Positions 31,661 to 39,629 of a stretch of DNA of 43,015 nucleotides are shown here, in pieces; within the stretch, counting starts at the first letter, position 1; each line of letters starts with the position of its first letter. Source of the DNA: an uncultured bacterium (GTDB lineage Bacteria > Bacillota > Clostridia > Oscillospirales > Oscillospiraceae); assembly GCA_947364395.1 (NCBI GenBank), contig CANASS010000014.1, forward strand, positions 1 through 43,015. Direction: 5' to 3'. A model generated the notes under the pieces. It saw nothing but the letters and a program-made list of their open reading frames with translations. It had not been told where the DNA came from and ran no database searches. The translations under genes and the position numbers were made by a program.

Positions 31661-32497
31661 TCAAGTTTGATTTAATGCGGCGGCCGCCACCGCCGCCATG
31701 GCTTTGCGGTTCAGGGGCCGGTTCAGGAAATGCTCCAGGGCCAGCACCGCCTGATTCACCAGCATGGGCAGGCCGTTGAGGGTTTTCAGCCCCCGGCCCT
31801 TGGCGCGGGCCAGCAGCTCCGTTTCGGCGGGGTGGTAGATGGCGTCGAACACCGCCGCGTCCCGGGGCAGGGCCTCCAGGAAGGAGAAGTCCTCAAACTG
31901 GTGGTCACACCCCGCCATCCCCAGGTTGGTGCAGTTCACCAGCAGCTGGGAGGTCTCCGCCAAAGCGGTCAGCGTGTCCACATCAAAGGCGGCGGGGGAC
32001 AGCCGCCCCAGGGGGTCCTGGGCGCACAGGGCCTGGGCCCGGCTGAGGGTGCGGTTGCACACAAAAACCCGCTTCGCCCCGGCGGCGGACAGGGCCAGGG
32101 CAACCGCCTTGGCCGCGCCCCCCGCCCCCAGCAGGGTAATTGTGAGGCCCGCCGGGTCCAGTCCCGCGCCCTCCAGCGCGGCCACCGCCCCGGCTCCGTC
32201 GGTGTTGAAGCCCACCCACTTCCCCGCCCGGAGGCAGACGGTGTTCACCGCCCCCACGGTTTTTGCGGCGGGGTCCGCCTCGTCCAGCAGGGGGATCAGA
32301 TCTTCCTTGTGGGGCATGGTGGCGTTGAAGCCGGTGACGCCCCTCTCCCTGGCCCAGGCCAGATACTGGGGCAGCTCCCCCCGGCGGACCACATGGGGGG
32401 TGTATTCCAGGTCCAGCCCCAGCGCCGCCAGCATGGCCCCCTGGATGACGGGGGACTTGGAGTGGAGCACCGGGTCTCCGATAATCTGCAAGCTCAT
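31661..32497 (-). CDS. aroE: Shikimate dehydrogenase (NADP+)
   Basis: AroE reduces 3-dehydroshikimate to shikimate. The 278-residue protein starts MSLQIIGDPVLHSKSPVIQG, with the shikimate-binding SKSP. It has NATMPHKEDLIP, which holds the catalytic Lys, and the Rossmann motif GAGGAAKAVALAL. The NRT after strand 2 points to NADP. It overlaps aroQ in ATGA, with GGAGG inside aroQ. It is the last aro gene of this run. Confidence 0.97.
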   Translation of the reverse strand: MSLQIIGDPVLHSKSPVIQGAMLAALGLDLEYTPHVVRRGELPQYLAWARERGVTGFNATMPHKEDLIPLLDEADPAAKTVGAVNTVCLRAGKWVGFNTDGAGAVAALEGAGLDPAGLTITLLGAGGAAKAVALALSAAGAKRVFVCNRTLSRAQALCAQDPLGRLSPAAFDVDTLTALAETSQLLVNCTNLGMAGCDHQFEDFSFLEALPRDAAVFDAIYHPAETELLARAKGRGLKTLNGLPMLVNQAVLALEHFLNRPLNRKAMAAVAAAALNQT

Positions 32498-32925
32498 GCC
32501 TTACCCTCCAAAAAGAAGTCCATGGCCATCAGGTAGCCGTCAAAGCCGTGGCCGTAGAGCTGGCCCACGCAGGCGGGGGCGGTGACGGACACCGCCCGGA
32601 AGGGCTCCCGCTGGTCGATGTGGCTGATGTGCACCTCATAGGCGGGCACGTCCACCGCCTTCAGCGCGTCCAGGATGGCGTAGCTGTAGTGGGTGTAGGC
32701 CCCGGGGTTGATGATGATGGCGTCGTAGGTCCCGTCGGCGGCCTGAATCTGGTCGATGATGGCCCCCTCGTGGTTGGACTGAAAGCAGTCCGCCGTGGCC
32801 CCCCGGGCGGCGGCGTGGTCCCGGATGAGGGCGCACAGGACCTGGTAGCTCTGGTCCCCGTAGATACCCGGCTCCCGCTTTCCCAGCAGGTTCAGGTTGG
32901 GGCCGTTGATGATGAGGAATTTCAT
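32494..32925 (-). CDS. aroQ: Type II 3-dehydroquinate dehydratase
   Basis: AroQ dehydrates 3-dehydroquinate to 3-dehydroshikimate by the type II mechanism. The 143-residue protein begins MKFLIINGPNLNLLGKREPG. It carries QSNHEGAIIDQIQ, INPGAYTHYSYAI and EVHISHIDQREPFR, which hold the expected Tyr, His and Arg residues of the dodecameric enzyme. GGAGGTG is 8 bases before the ATG, which overlaps the aroK stop. Longer readings upstream are only aroK out of frame. Confidence 0.97.
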   Translation of the reverse strand: MKFLIINGPNLNLLGKREPGIYGDQSYQVLCALIRDHAAARGATADCFQSNHEGAIIDQIQAADGTYDAIIINPGAYTHYSYAILDALKAVDVPAYEVHISHIDQREPFRAVSVTAPACVGQLYGHGFDGYLMAMDFFLEGKA

Positions 32926-33431
32926 GGGCGGCGCACCTCCGAAAAAATGTTGAAGATAAGGTCTGAAACAGCCTGGGGGCCGTCCCCGCAGGGGACGGTG
33001 TAATCCGCCCACCGGCGGTAGACCGGGGCCCGGTCCCGGTAGCGCCGGAGGAAATCGGCCCGGCCCCGCTGGGCCAGGGGGCGGCCGGACACGTCCAGGG
33101 CGTCGTAGGTCTTCCCTGGGTCCCGGTCCAGCCAGAACACAAGGCCGGTTTCCTTCAGGGCGGAGATGGCCCCGTCCTGGGTGGGCAGGCCCCCGCCGCA
33201 GGCGACCACCAGCCCCTGCCCCCTGGACAGCTCCCGGCACAGCTCCAGCTCCAGGGCCCGGAAACCCTCCTCGCCCTCCGAGGCGAATATGTCCGGGATG
33301 GTACGGCCCGTTCGCGCCTCAATGAGCCCGTCGGTGTCCGCCAGCTCCCGTCCCAGCCGCCGGGCCAGCAGCCTGCCCACGGTGGACTTGCCGCAGCCCA
33401 TCATGCCGGTGAGGATGATGTTTTTCTCCAT
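32922..33431 (-). CDS. aroK: Shikimate kinase
   Basis: AroK phosphorylates shikimate at the 3-OH. The 169-residue P-loop kinase has Walker A GMMGCGKS at 9-16, DTDGLIEARTG for shikimate contact, and the Gly-rich CGGGLP at about 78-83. RPLAQRG is in the lid region. The ribosome binding site is poor (GGGGCGGG), so it may depend on coupling with pheA 9 bases upstream. Length is normal. Confidence 0.96.
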   Translation of the reverse strand: MEKNIILTGMMGCGKSTVGRLLARRLGRELADTDGLIEARTGRTIPDIFASEGEEGFRALELELCRELSRGQGLVVACGGGLPTQDGAISALKETGLVFWLDRDPGKTYDALDVSGRPLAQRGRADFLRRYRDRAPVYRRWADYTVPCGDGPQAVSDLIFNIFSEVRRP

Positions 33432-33440
33432 GGCCCGCCC

Positions 33441-34595
33441 CTAACCCAGGTTGGAGGGGAACCACCCCAGCACCCGGAATTCCCCGGTGGTCTGGGCCAG
33501 CTCGTGGAGGGCGTCGTTGACGGCGGGATCGCCGGGGGCCCCGGTGAACTCCAGGAAAAACATGTACTGCCAGCTCTGTCCCGGCAGGGGGCGGGACTCC
33601 AGCTTTACCATATTCAGCCCGTGGACTGCGAACACGGTGAGCACCTCGTGGAGGGACCCCGCCTGATGAGGCAGAACGAACAGGGTGCTGATCTTGTCCG
33701 CCCCGGGGCGCTGCTCCAGCCGGGGGGACACCACCACAAAACGGGTGGTGTTCCGGGTGTTGTGGTTGATGGCGTGGGCCAGAATTTCAAGCCCGTACAG
33801 CCGGGCCGCCCTCGCCGAGCAGATGGCCGCCTTGGTTCGGTCCCCGCTGCCCGCCACCATCTGGGCGGACCCGGCGGTGTCCGCCTGGGGCACCTGTTTC
33901 CAATTGGGGTGGGCGTTCAGATACCGTTCGCACTGGAACAGCCCCTGTTCGTGGGAGTAGACGTGGGTGATGCCCTCCAGCGACGCGCCGGGCAGGGCCA
34001 TGAGGCAGTGCTCCACCTTCACCGTGGTCTCCCCCACCATGTAGCACTCATACTGGGTGAGCAGGTCGTAAATCTGCCGGATGGCCCCGGTGGAGCTGTT
34101 CTCGATGGGCAGGACGGCGTAGTCCGCCCGCCCCTCCCGCAGGGCCGAAAAGCAGTCCTCAAACTGCTCCAGCCCGGCCGCGTCCGCCTGGGGGCCGAAG
34201 AAGTCCAGGGCCGCCTGCTCGCTGTAGGCCCCCGGCACGCCCTGGTACACCACCCGGGGCGCGGCCACAGGCCGGCGGGCGCCGTCCTGGGCCTCCCGCC
34301 AGCGCAGGACGCCGGGGTTGTCCGCCCCCTGGCCCAGCATGTCCCGCTGCTGCCGCCGGGACAGGGCCATGATGGTCTGGTACAGGGTGACCACGGCGGG
34401 CCGCAGCGCCTCCCCCGCCAGCTCCCCCTTGTTTTGGAGCACCTGGCGCTCCCGCTCCTGGTCCAGCACCGGGACGCCCCGGGCCCGCTTGTATTCCCCC
34501 ACCCGGGCGGTCACGTCCATCCGGCGGCGGAACAGCTCCACCAGCTCCCGGTCAATGGCGTCGATTTCCCGGCGCAGATCTTGCAGCTCGTCCAT
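33441..34595 (-). CDS. pheA: Bifunctional chorismate mutase/prephenate dehydratase
   Basis: This P-protein turns chorismate into prephenate and then phenylpyruvate for phenylalanine. The 384-residue protein has an AroQ-type mutase domain at about 1-85 (LRREIDAIDRELVELFRRR). The dehydratase domain covers about 113-290 (VYQGVPGAYSEQAAL, ENSSTGAI, and NTTRFVVV with the TRF motif). A C-terminal ACT domain carries LESRPLPGQSWQYMFFLEF for phenylalanine feedback. AAAGGAGAG is 9 bases before ATG 34595; that codon overlaps the upstream gene by one base. tyrA is not in the window. Confidence 0.96.
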   Translation of the reverse strand: MDELQDLRREIDAIDRELVELFRRRMDVTARVGEYKRARGVPVLDQERERQVLQNKGELAGEALRPAVVTLYQTIMALSRRQQRDMLGQGADNPGVLRWREAQDGARRPVAAPRVVYQGVPGAYSEQAALDFFGPQADAAGLEQFEDCFSALREGRADYAVLPIENSSTGAIRQIYDLLTQYECYMVGETTVKVEHCLMALPGASLEGITHVYSHEQGLFQCERYLNAHPNWKQVPQADTAGSAQMVAGSGDRTKAAICSARAARLYGLEILAHAINHNTRNTTRFVVVSPRLEQRPGADKISTLFVLPHQAGSLHEVLTVFAVHGLNMVKLESRPLPGQSWQYMFFLEFTGAPGDPAVNDALHELAQTTGEFRVLGWFPSNLG

Positions 34596-35083
34596 CAGCG
34601 GTATCTCTCCTTTATCTCGGCGTAGTGCTCCGCGTTGGCCCGCAGGTCGGCGATCTCCTCCTGGGTCAGGGGGCGGACCACCCTGGCCGGATTGCCCAGC
34701 ACCAGGGAGCCGTCGGGGGCGTCCATCTTCCCCGTCACCAGGGAGCCCGCCCCCACCATGCAGTTTTTGCCGATTTTGGCGAAGTCCAGCAGGGTGGCCC
34801 CCATGCCCACAATGGTGTTGTCCCCCACGGACGCGCCGTGGACGATGGCCCCGTGGCCCACGGAGACGTAGTCCCCCAGGGTGGTGGGGCCCTTGTCGGA
34901 GTGGAGCACGCAGCAGTCCTGAAAATTGCACCCCCGGCCCGCCGAGATGGGCCCGCCGTCCCCCCGGAGGACGGCGTTGAACCACACCGAGCACCCGGGA
35001 CCCAGGGTCACGTTTTCCGTCACCACCGCGCCGGGGAGGATGACCACGTCCGCATCTGTTTGACGCAATGTTTTATAATCCAT
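34595..35083 (-). CDS. Gamma carbonic anhydrase-like hexapeptide protein
   Basis: The 162-residue protein is a left-handed beta-helix of the gamma carbonic anhydrase/PaaY/YrdA family, acting as a trimer. Hexapeptide turns run from ILPGAVVTENVTLGPGCSVW on. The likely zinc ligands are His in CVLHSD and the two in SVGHGAIVHG. RGDGGPISAGRGCNFQD is the usual core. GAGGT lies 8 bases before the ATG. Its stop overlaps the pheA start, so it is co-expressed with aromatic genes, for no known reason. Members are often reported inactive as carbonic anhydrases, so activity should not be assumed. Confidence 0.88.
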   Translation of the reverse strand: MDYKTLRQTDADVVILPGAVVTENVTLGPGCSVWFNAVLRGDGGPISAGRGCNFQDCCVLHSDKGPTTLGDYVSVGHGAIVHGASVGDNTIVGMGATLLDFAKIGKNCMVGAGSLVTGKMDAPDGSLVLGNPARVVRPLTQEEIADLRANAEHYAEIKERYR

Positions 35084-35110
35084 GTCAGATACCTCACAGT
35101 ATTCAGATTC

Positions 35111-35172
35111 CCGGAAAAACGCCGCGTGTTTTCCTGGGGGCCCCTTATAGCCTCAGCAGCTCACAGGCTGCC
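35111..35172 (-). pseudogene. Duplicated 3' tail of aroC with its terminator region
   Basis: This stretch closely matches 35251-35309. On the minus strand both encode A-C-E-L-L-R-L-stop followed by the same GGGGCCCCC run and an A/T-GC hairpin. The coding part differs by one silent change (CTG for CTA). It is a fragment of a second aroC end, 110-140 bases downstream of the real one. Confidence 0.7.
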
Positions 35173-35198
35173 TCGTCGGAGTAAGCTCCATATCGTTC

Positions 35199-35220
35199 GC
35201 GTTTGGGTAGACCCAAACGC
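35199..35220. other. Hairpin between the two aroC tails
   Basis: GCGTTTGGGT pairs perfectly with ACCCAAACGC around an AG loop. No T-tract follows on either strand. Confidence 0.5.
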
Positions 35221-35251
35221 TCGCTCATTCCGCAGCCTCTCCGCTCCCCCA

Positions 35252-35270
35252 AAAAACGCTGCGCGTTTTT
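35252..35270 (-). terminator. Probable terminator for aroC
   Basis: AAAAACGC pairs with GCGTTTTT around TGC, and outer CCCCC/GGGGG blocks can extend the stem. The T-run follows the GC core on the minus strand. Confidence 0.55.
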
Positions 35271-35281
35271 CCGGGGGCCCC

Positions 35282-36328
35282 TTATAGCCTTAGCAGCTCA
35301 CAGGCTGCCAAGGCTGCCGCAGCCTCGATGACCGGCACGGCCCGGTGGACCACGCAGGGGTCGTGCCGCCCGGTGAGCTCCAGCACGGCGTTCTCCCGCT
35401 TGGCCAGATCCACGGTGAACTGGGTCCGGGCGATGGAGGGGGTGGGCCGCAGGGTGGCCTCGAACACCAGGGGCATGCCGTTGGTGATGCCTCCGTTGAT
35501 CCCCCCGGCGCAGTTCTGCTCCCCTTTGACGGAGCCGTCCTCGTCCACGTACAGCGGGTCGTTGGCCTCGGAGCCCCGCATGAGGGCAAAGGCCGCCCCC
35601 GCCCCAAAGGCCACCGCTTTCACCGCCGGGACGGCAAACAGGTACTGGGAGAAGATGCCCTCGGCGTTCTGGCCGAAGTCCGGGGCCCCCAGGCCGGGGG
35701 GCAGGCCGAACACTCCGCACTCGATGGACCCGCCCACCGAGTCCTGGTCGTTTTTGGCCTCCAAAATGGCATCCCGCATCTCCGCCCCCTTTTCGTCGTT
35801 GAGGACGGGGAAGTCCTTGGCCGCGCAGTCCCGCAGGGATTCCCAGTCCTCCAGGGCGTCGTCGTTGACGCCGTAGATGGTGGAGATGTGGGCCCCCACA
35901 TACACGTCCTTCCGGGCCAAAATCTGCTTGGCCACCCCTCCGGCGAACACCAGGGGCGCGGTGAGCCGCCCGGAGAAGTGCCCGCCTCCCCGGTAGTCGT
36001 TGAATCCCTGGTAGCGCACGTGGGCGGCGTAGTCGGCGTGACCGGGCCGGGCCAGGTCCTTTGTCCGCTCATAGTCCCCGGAGCGGGCGTCCGTGTTTTC
36101 AATGACGGCGCACAGGGGGGCCCCGGTGGTGCGGCTCTGGAACAACCCGGAGAGGATGTGGGGCTGGTCCGCCTCCTTCCGGGCGGTGGACAGGGCGCTT
36201 TTCCCCGGGGCCCTGCGGGCCAGGTCGAAGCGGACCGCCTCCAAGTCCAGCTCCAGCCCAGCGGGGACGCCCTCCAGCACCACGCCGATGGCGGGCCCGT
36301 GGGACTCGCCGAAAATCGTATATTTCAT
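35282..36328 (-). CDS. aroC: Chorismate synthase
   Basis: AroC makes chorismate from EPSP with reduced FMN. The 348-residue protein begins MKYTIFGESHGPAIGVVLEG. It has DLARPGHADYAAHVRYQGF and DYRGGGHFSGR, both signatures around the active-site histidines, and GINGGITNGMPLVFEATLRP. CVVHRAVPVIEAA is near the end. AAAGGAG is 6 bases before the ATG. It is separated from the gamma carbonic anhydrase gene by the duplicated tail region, and from the GNAT gene by an A/T-rich gap, so it probably has its own promoter. Confidence 0.97.
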   Translation of the reverse strand: MKYTIFGESHGPAIGVVLEGVPAGLELDLEAVRFDLARRAPGKSALSTARKEADQPHILSGLFQSRTTGAPLCAVIENTDARSGDYERTKDLARPGHADYAAHVRYQGFNDYRGGGHFSGRLTAPLVFAGGVAKQILARKDVYVGAHISTIYGVNDDALEDWESLRDCAAKDFPVLNDEKGAEMRDAILEAKNDQDSVGGSIECGVFGLPPGLGAPDFGQNAEGIFSQYLFAVPAVKAVAFGAGAAFALMRGSEANDPLYVDEDGSVKGEQNCAGGINGGITNGMPLVFEATLRPTPSIARTQFTVDLAKRENAVLELTGRHDPCVVHRAVPVIEAAAALAACELLRL

Positions 36329-36358
36329 GATGGAGCTCCTTTCGTAAGGTCAAGGGCC

Positions 36359-36599
36359 TTCCTTTTTTCTTTGAAAAGAAAAAAGGAAGCGAAAAAAGAA
36401 TCTTTTACCCGTTATTCACGCGGCGGCGGGCCTAAGCATCGCGCCGACCGCGCGACGGGAACATATAAAAAATATAATAAATATATATTATATATTTTTT
36501 CGCGTTCTTTGGTGACCGTGTGAATACTTTTCGTTGGCAATATGCGGTGGCAGCGGTCTAAAAGTTCTTTTTGATTCTTTTTCTTTCAAGAAAAAGAAT
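36359..36599. repeat. Inverted-repeat-bounded intergenic unit with an extreme AT island
   Basis: The left end is a perfect 14-bp hairpin (TTCCTTTTTTCTTT, loop GA, 36359-36388) followed by GAAAAAAGAATCTTTTA. The right end is the reverse arrangement (TAAAAGTTCTTTTTG then the hairpin 36574-36599). Between them, 36461-36501 is almost pure A/T, including ATATATTATATATTTTTT, in an otherwise GC-rich genome. An aroC promoter probably lies inside. Confidence 0.6.
36574..36599 (-). terminator. CTTTCAAG hairpin terminator after the GNAT gene
   Basis: ATTCTTTTTCTT pairs perfectly with AAGAAAAAGAAT around TC. It lies 21 bases beyond the GNAT stop and matches the hairpin at 37279 in core and flank. Confidence 0.65.
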
Positions 36600-36620
36600 G
36601 AACAACAGCCCTTGCCGCAG

Positions 36621-37151
36621 TTACAGCGTGATCCAGTACCGCTCCAGATCGACGTTTTGCCCCGGCTCGTGGACGGTGTTTTCGTACACGCCGCCTGCCG
36701 ACAGGATGGTGCGGCGGCTGCCCTCGTTGCCTGTCTTGCAGGTGATGAGCGCCCGGTCAAGCCCCAGCGTCTCCTTGCAGAAGAGCAGGGCCAGCCGGAG
36801 CTGCTCCCTGCCGTACCCCTTCCGGCGCTCGCTGGGCCGGACGGAGTACCCGATGTGTCCGCCGAATTTCTCCAGGTACTCGTTAAAATAGTGCCGTACC
36901 TGGATCATGCCCATCAGCCTGCCGTCGGATTCCCGGACGGCCAAAAACTGGGTGGCGGTCACCTTTCCCTCCGGGAGGGTGGCGGGGTCGGTATAGGCCC
37001 GCACGTCCGCCAGCCACTGTGCCGCGCTCTCGTTATGCCGAAGCGGGCCGCAGCCGTCCATGGAACTGTCCGCCTTGTGGCACTCCTGGCGGTAGGCCCA
37101 GACCTGGTCCAGGTATTCCTCCGAGGGGAGGATCAATTTGATTGTGTCCAT
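36621..37151 (-). CDS. GNAT family N-acetyltransferase
   Basis: The 176-residue protein is a GNAT acetyltransferase that would move acetyl from acetyl-CoA to an unknown amine. Motif A is visible as IGYSVRPSERRKGYGREQL, with the R-x-x-G-x-G pyrophosphate loop. GRLMGMIQVRHYFNEYLEKF comes before it. The closing ENTVHEPGQNVDLERYWITL is typical of RimL/YjaB-like members. I chose ATG 37151 (AAAGGA upstream) over an ATG 27 bases earlier. It sits between aroA and aroC yet has terminators on both sides, so it looks like an insertion among the aro genes rather than part of the pathway. Confidence 0.88.
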   Translation of the reverse strand: MDTIKLILPSEEYLDQVWAYRQECHKADSSMDGCGPLRHNESAAQWLADVRAYTDPATLPEGKVTATQFLAVRESDGRLMGMIQVRHYFNEYLEKFGGHIGYSVRPSERRKGYGREQLRLALLFCKETLGLDRALITCKTGNEGSRRTILSAGGVYENTVHEPGQNVDLERYWITL

Positions 37152-37278
37152 AAAATCAGGTCCTTTCACGGTATACAATTGAGTGATTTGTTTTGTGTCC
37201 CGGCTGAGAAAACGTTTGTTACCGGGCGCATACGTTTGATCTGCGCATGTTTTCGAGGCGGTTTAAAAGTTCTTTTTG

Positions 37279-37306
37279 CCTCCTTTTTCTTTCAAGAAAA
37301 AGGAGG
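37279..37306 (-). terminator. CTTTCAAG hairpin terminator after aroA
   Basis: CCTCCTTTTTCTT pairs perfectly with AAGAAAAAGGAGG around TC, two bases beyond the aroA stop. Flanking GTTCTTTTT and AAAAAGAAC can extend it, the latter lying in the last aroA codons. Confidence 0.75.
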
Positions 37307-37308
37307 TT

Positions 37309-38547
37309 TCAAGAAAAAGAACCGCCCAGCCGTTTATATTCCTCCCAGAAGTTGGGATAGGACTTGGCCACACACTCCGCTCCGTTGATTGTCACCGGAT
37401 TGATACAGCGTGCAGCGGCGATGGCCGCCATCATGGCGATGCGGTGGTCATTGAAGCTATCCACCTTTACACCCCCTGCCAGCTGCTCTTTTCCCTGAAT
37501 TTCCAGAAAGTCGGGCCCCTCCTTTACATCCGCCCCCAGGACGGACAGCGCCGCCGTCACGGAGGCCAGCCGGTCGCTCTCCTTCATGCGCAGGCGGGCG
37601 GCGTTGGTCAGGCGGGTGGTCTTTCCCGCCCGGAGCGCCGCCATGGCCGCCAGAGGGGGCGCCAGGTCGGGACAGCCGGATATGTCCAGCTCTACCGCCC
37701 CCGGCCCGCTCAATTGGAGCGCCAGGTCCGTGATTATCCGGTCGCCCTGGACGGAATCGGGAGCCATCCCCTCCACCGTCACCGGGTTCCCCAGCGCCTG
37801 GGCGGCGTACCAGAACGCCGCCTGGGACCAGTCTGCTTCCACCGCAAAGTCCGCGGCCCGGTAGGTCTGATTCTCCTGGGGATAGTACTGGGGAGGCAGG
37901 GACATGGAGACGGGAAACTCTACCCCGAAATGGGCCATCACCTGGAGCGTCATCTGAATATACCCCTCGCTCTCCAGGGGGGTGGTGGGAATGACGGCCG
38001 ACGGGCCGTTCACCAAGGGCAGGGCGAACAGCAGGCCGGTGAAAAACTGGGAGGACACGTTTCCAGGGAGCTGATACGTCCCCGGCATCAGCATCCCGGC
38101 CACGGTAAGCGCGCCGTCCTTATACTCGTAGAAGATATCCTTCTCATCGAATAAGTCGAAGTAAGGCGTCAAGGGCCGCTCCATCAGCCGTCCATGCCCG
38201 GTAAAGACGCCGCCCCCCCGCACCGCCAGGGCGATGGGGATGAGGAACCGCAGGGTGGAGCCGCTCTCCCCGCAGTCCAGCCGGGGGTAGGCCATCCGCC
38301 GCAGGGGGGACATGACGTTCGCCCCCATGCCCTGGACGGCGATGCCGCCGCCCTCCCGCCGGAATTGAGCGCCCAGCTCCCCCAGGCACCGGATGGTGGC
38401 CTCAATGTCCTGGGACAGGGCCACATTGGAAATGACGCTCTCCCCGTGGGCCAGGGCGGCGGCGATGAGCGCCCGGTGGGCCTGAGACTTGGAGGGGGGC
38501 GGGACGATGGTTCCGGCTAATTCGGCTGGGGTGATGGTGATATTCAT
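37309..38547 (-). CDS. aroA: 3-phosphoshikimate 1-carboxyvinyltransferase (EPSP synthase)
   Basis: AroA joins PEP to shikimate-3-phosphate. The 412-residue protein starts MNITITPAELAGTIVPPPSK, containing the substrate-binding PSKSQAHR. It has LDCGESGSTLRFLIP and GHGRLMERPL in domain 1, and the catalytic Asp region VDSFNDHRIAMM and LRMKESDRL in domain 2. The start overlaps the aroB stop in ATGA. The last codons (GGSFS-stop) are made of the TTCTTTTTCTTG hairpin repeat, so the repeat has shaped the protein end. Confidence 0.96.
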   Translation of the reverse strand: MNITITPAELAGTIVPPPSKSQAHRALIAAALAHGESVISNVALSQDIEATIRCLGELGAQFRREGGGIAVQGMGANVMSPLRRMAYPRLDCGESGSTLRFLIPIALAVRGGGVFTGHGRLMERPLTPYFDLFDEKDIFYEYKDGALTVAGMLMPGTYQLPGNVSSQFFTGLLFALPLVNGPSAVIPTTPLESEGYIQMTLQVMAHFGVEFPVSMSLPPQYYPQENQTYRAADFAVEADWSQAAFWYAAQALGNPVTVEGMAPDSVQGDRIITDLALQLSGPGAVELDISGCPDLAPPLAAMAALRAGKTTRLTNAARLRMKESDRLASVTAALSVLGADVKEGPDFLEIQGKEQLAGGVKVDSFNDHRIAMMAAIAAARCINPVTINGAECVAKSYPNFWEEYKRLGGSFS

Positions 38548-39617
38548 AGTGTTTCCTCCAACAGGGCCAGCAGGTCCCTCCGGGGCATTTTGTGGGGGAC
38601 GGCGCGGCCGATTTTGTCCAGCAGAATCAGGGTGATGTCCGCCCCGGCGCTCTTTTTGTCCAGCCCGATGGCGGCGGCGTAATCGTCCATGGAGCAGGTA
38701 ATCCGGGTGGGCAGGTCCAGGGCGGCGCAGGCCTCCGAAATGCGCCCGGGCAGGTCCGGGGGTGTGACGCCCAGCCTCACGCCGGTCCGGGCGGCGGCGC
38801 ACATGCCCGCCGATACCGCATAGCCGTGGGTCCACTCCACGTAGCGCCCCGACAGCTCGTAGGCGTGGCCCAGGGTGTGGCCGAAATTCAGAATCATCCG
38901 CAATCCGGTGTCCAGCTCGTCCTCTGTGACCACTTGGCGTTTAATGTCACAGCAGGTATACAAAATGTGCTCAACATCCTCCGTCAATTCCCGCCGGGAG
39001 GGGCGGGCGGTGAGGAAATCGAAGAAATCAGCGTCCCAGATGCAGCCGTACTTTATCACCTCCGCCATGCCGTCGGCGAAGGTATTGTTGTGCAGCGTGT
39101 CCAGCGTGTCCGGGTCCATCAGCACCAGCCGGGGCTGATAGAAGGCACCGGCGAGATTTTTCCCGTGGGCCAGATCGACGGCTACCTTGCCGCCGACGGA
39201 GGAATCCACCTGGGCCAGCAGGGTGGTGGGGATCTGCACAAAGGCCACACCCCGCAGGATGGTGGCGGCGGCGAAGCCCGCCAGATCCCCCACCACGCCG
39301 CCGCCCAAAGCCGCCACGCCGTCGGTGCGGGTGAGGCCGAAGTCCATGAAGCCCTCCCAGAGCTGGGCCAGCTGGGAAGGGTTTTTACTTTCCTCCCCGG
39401 CGGGGACAACGAAAAGGCGGCATTGGAACCCGGCCCGCTCCAAGCTGTCCATCACCCTGCCGCTGTAAAGGGGGGCCGCGTTACTGTCGGTGACGACGGC
39501 CAGCTTTTGGGCCTTTGGCAGGACCGCCCGGACCCGCTCCCCGGCCTGGGCCAGCAGGCCCCGTTCAATGACGATATCGTATTCCCGGCCCGGCAGGGCC
39601 ACGGTGAGGGTTTTCAT
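38544..39617 (-). CDS. aroB: 3-dehydroquinate synthase
   Basis: AroB cyclises DAHP to 3-dehydroquinate with NAD and a divalent metal. The 357-residue protein has ALGGGVVGDLAGFAAATILR for NAD binding and PTTLLAQVDSSVGGKVAVDL. The metal ligands are in ADGMAEVIKYGCI and LNFGHTLGHAYE, with a further His in WTHGYAV. AGGAGGAA is 6 bases before the ATG. It lies 12 bases after the DUF6054 gene and overlaps aroA. Confidence 0.97.
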   Translation of the reverse strand: MKTLTVALPGREYDIVIERGLLAQAGERVRAVLPKAQKLAVVTDSNAAPLYSGRVMDSLERAGFQCRLFVVPAGEESKNPSQLAQLWEGFMDFGLTRTDGVAALGGGVVGDLAGFAAATILRGVAFVQIPTTLLAQVDSSVGGKVAVDLAHGKNLAGAFYQPRLVLMDPDTLDTLHNNTFADGMAEVIKYGCIWDADFFDFLTARPSRRELTEDVEHILYTCCDIKRQVVTEDELDTGLRMILNFGHTLGHAYELSGRYVEWTHGYAVSAGMCAAARTGVRLGVTPPDLPGRISEACAALDLPTRITCSMDDYAAAIGLDKKSAGADITLILLDKIGRAVPHKMPRRDLLALLEETL

Positions 39618-39629
39618 TGCTGGTTCCTC

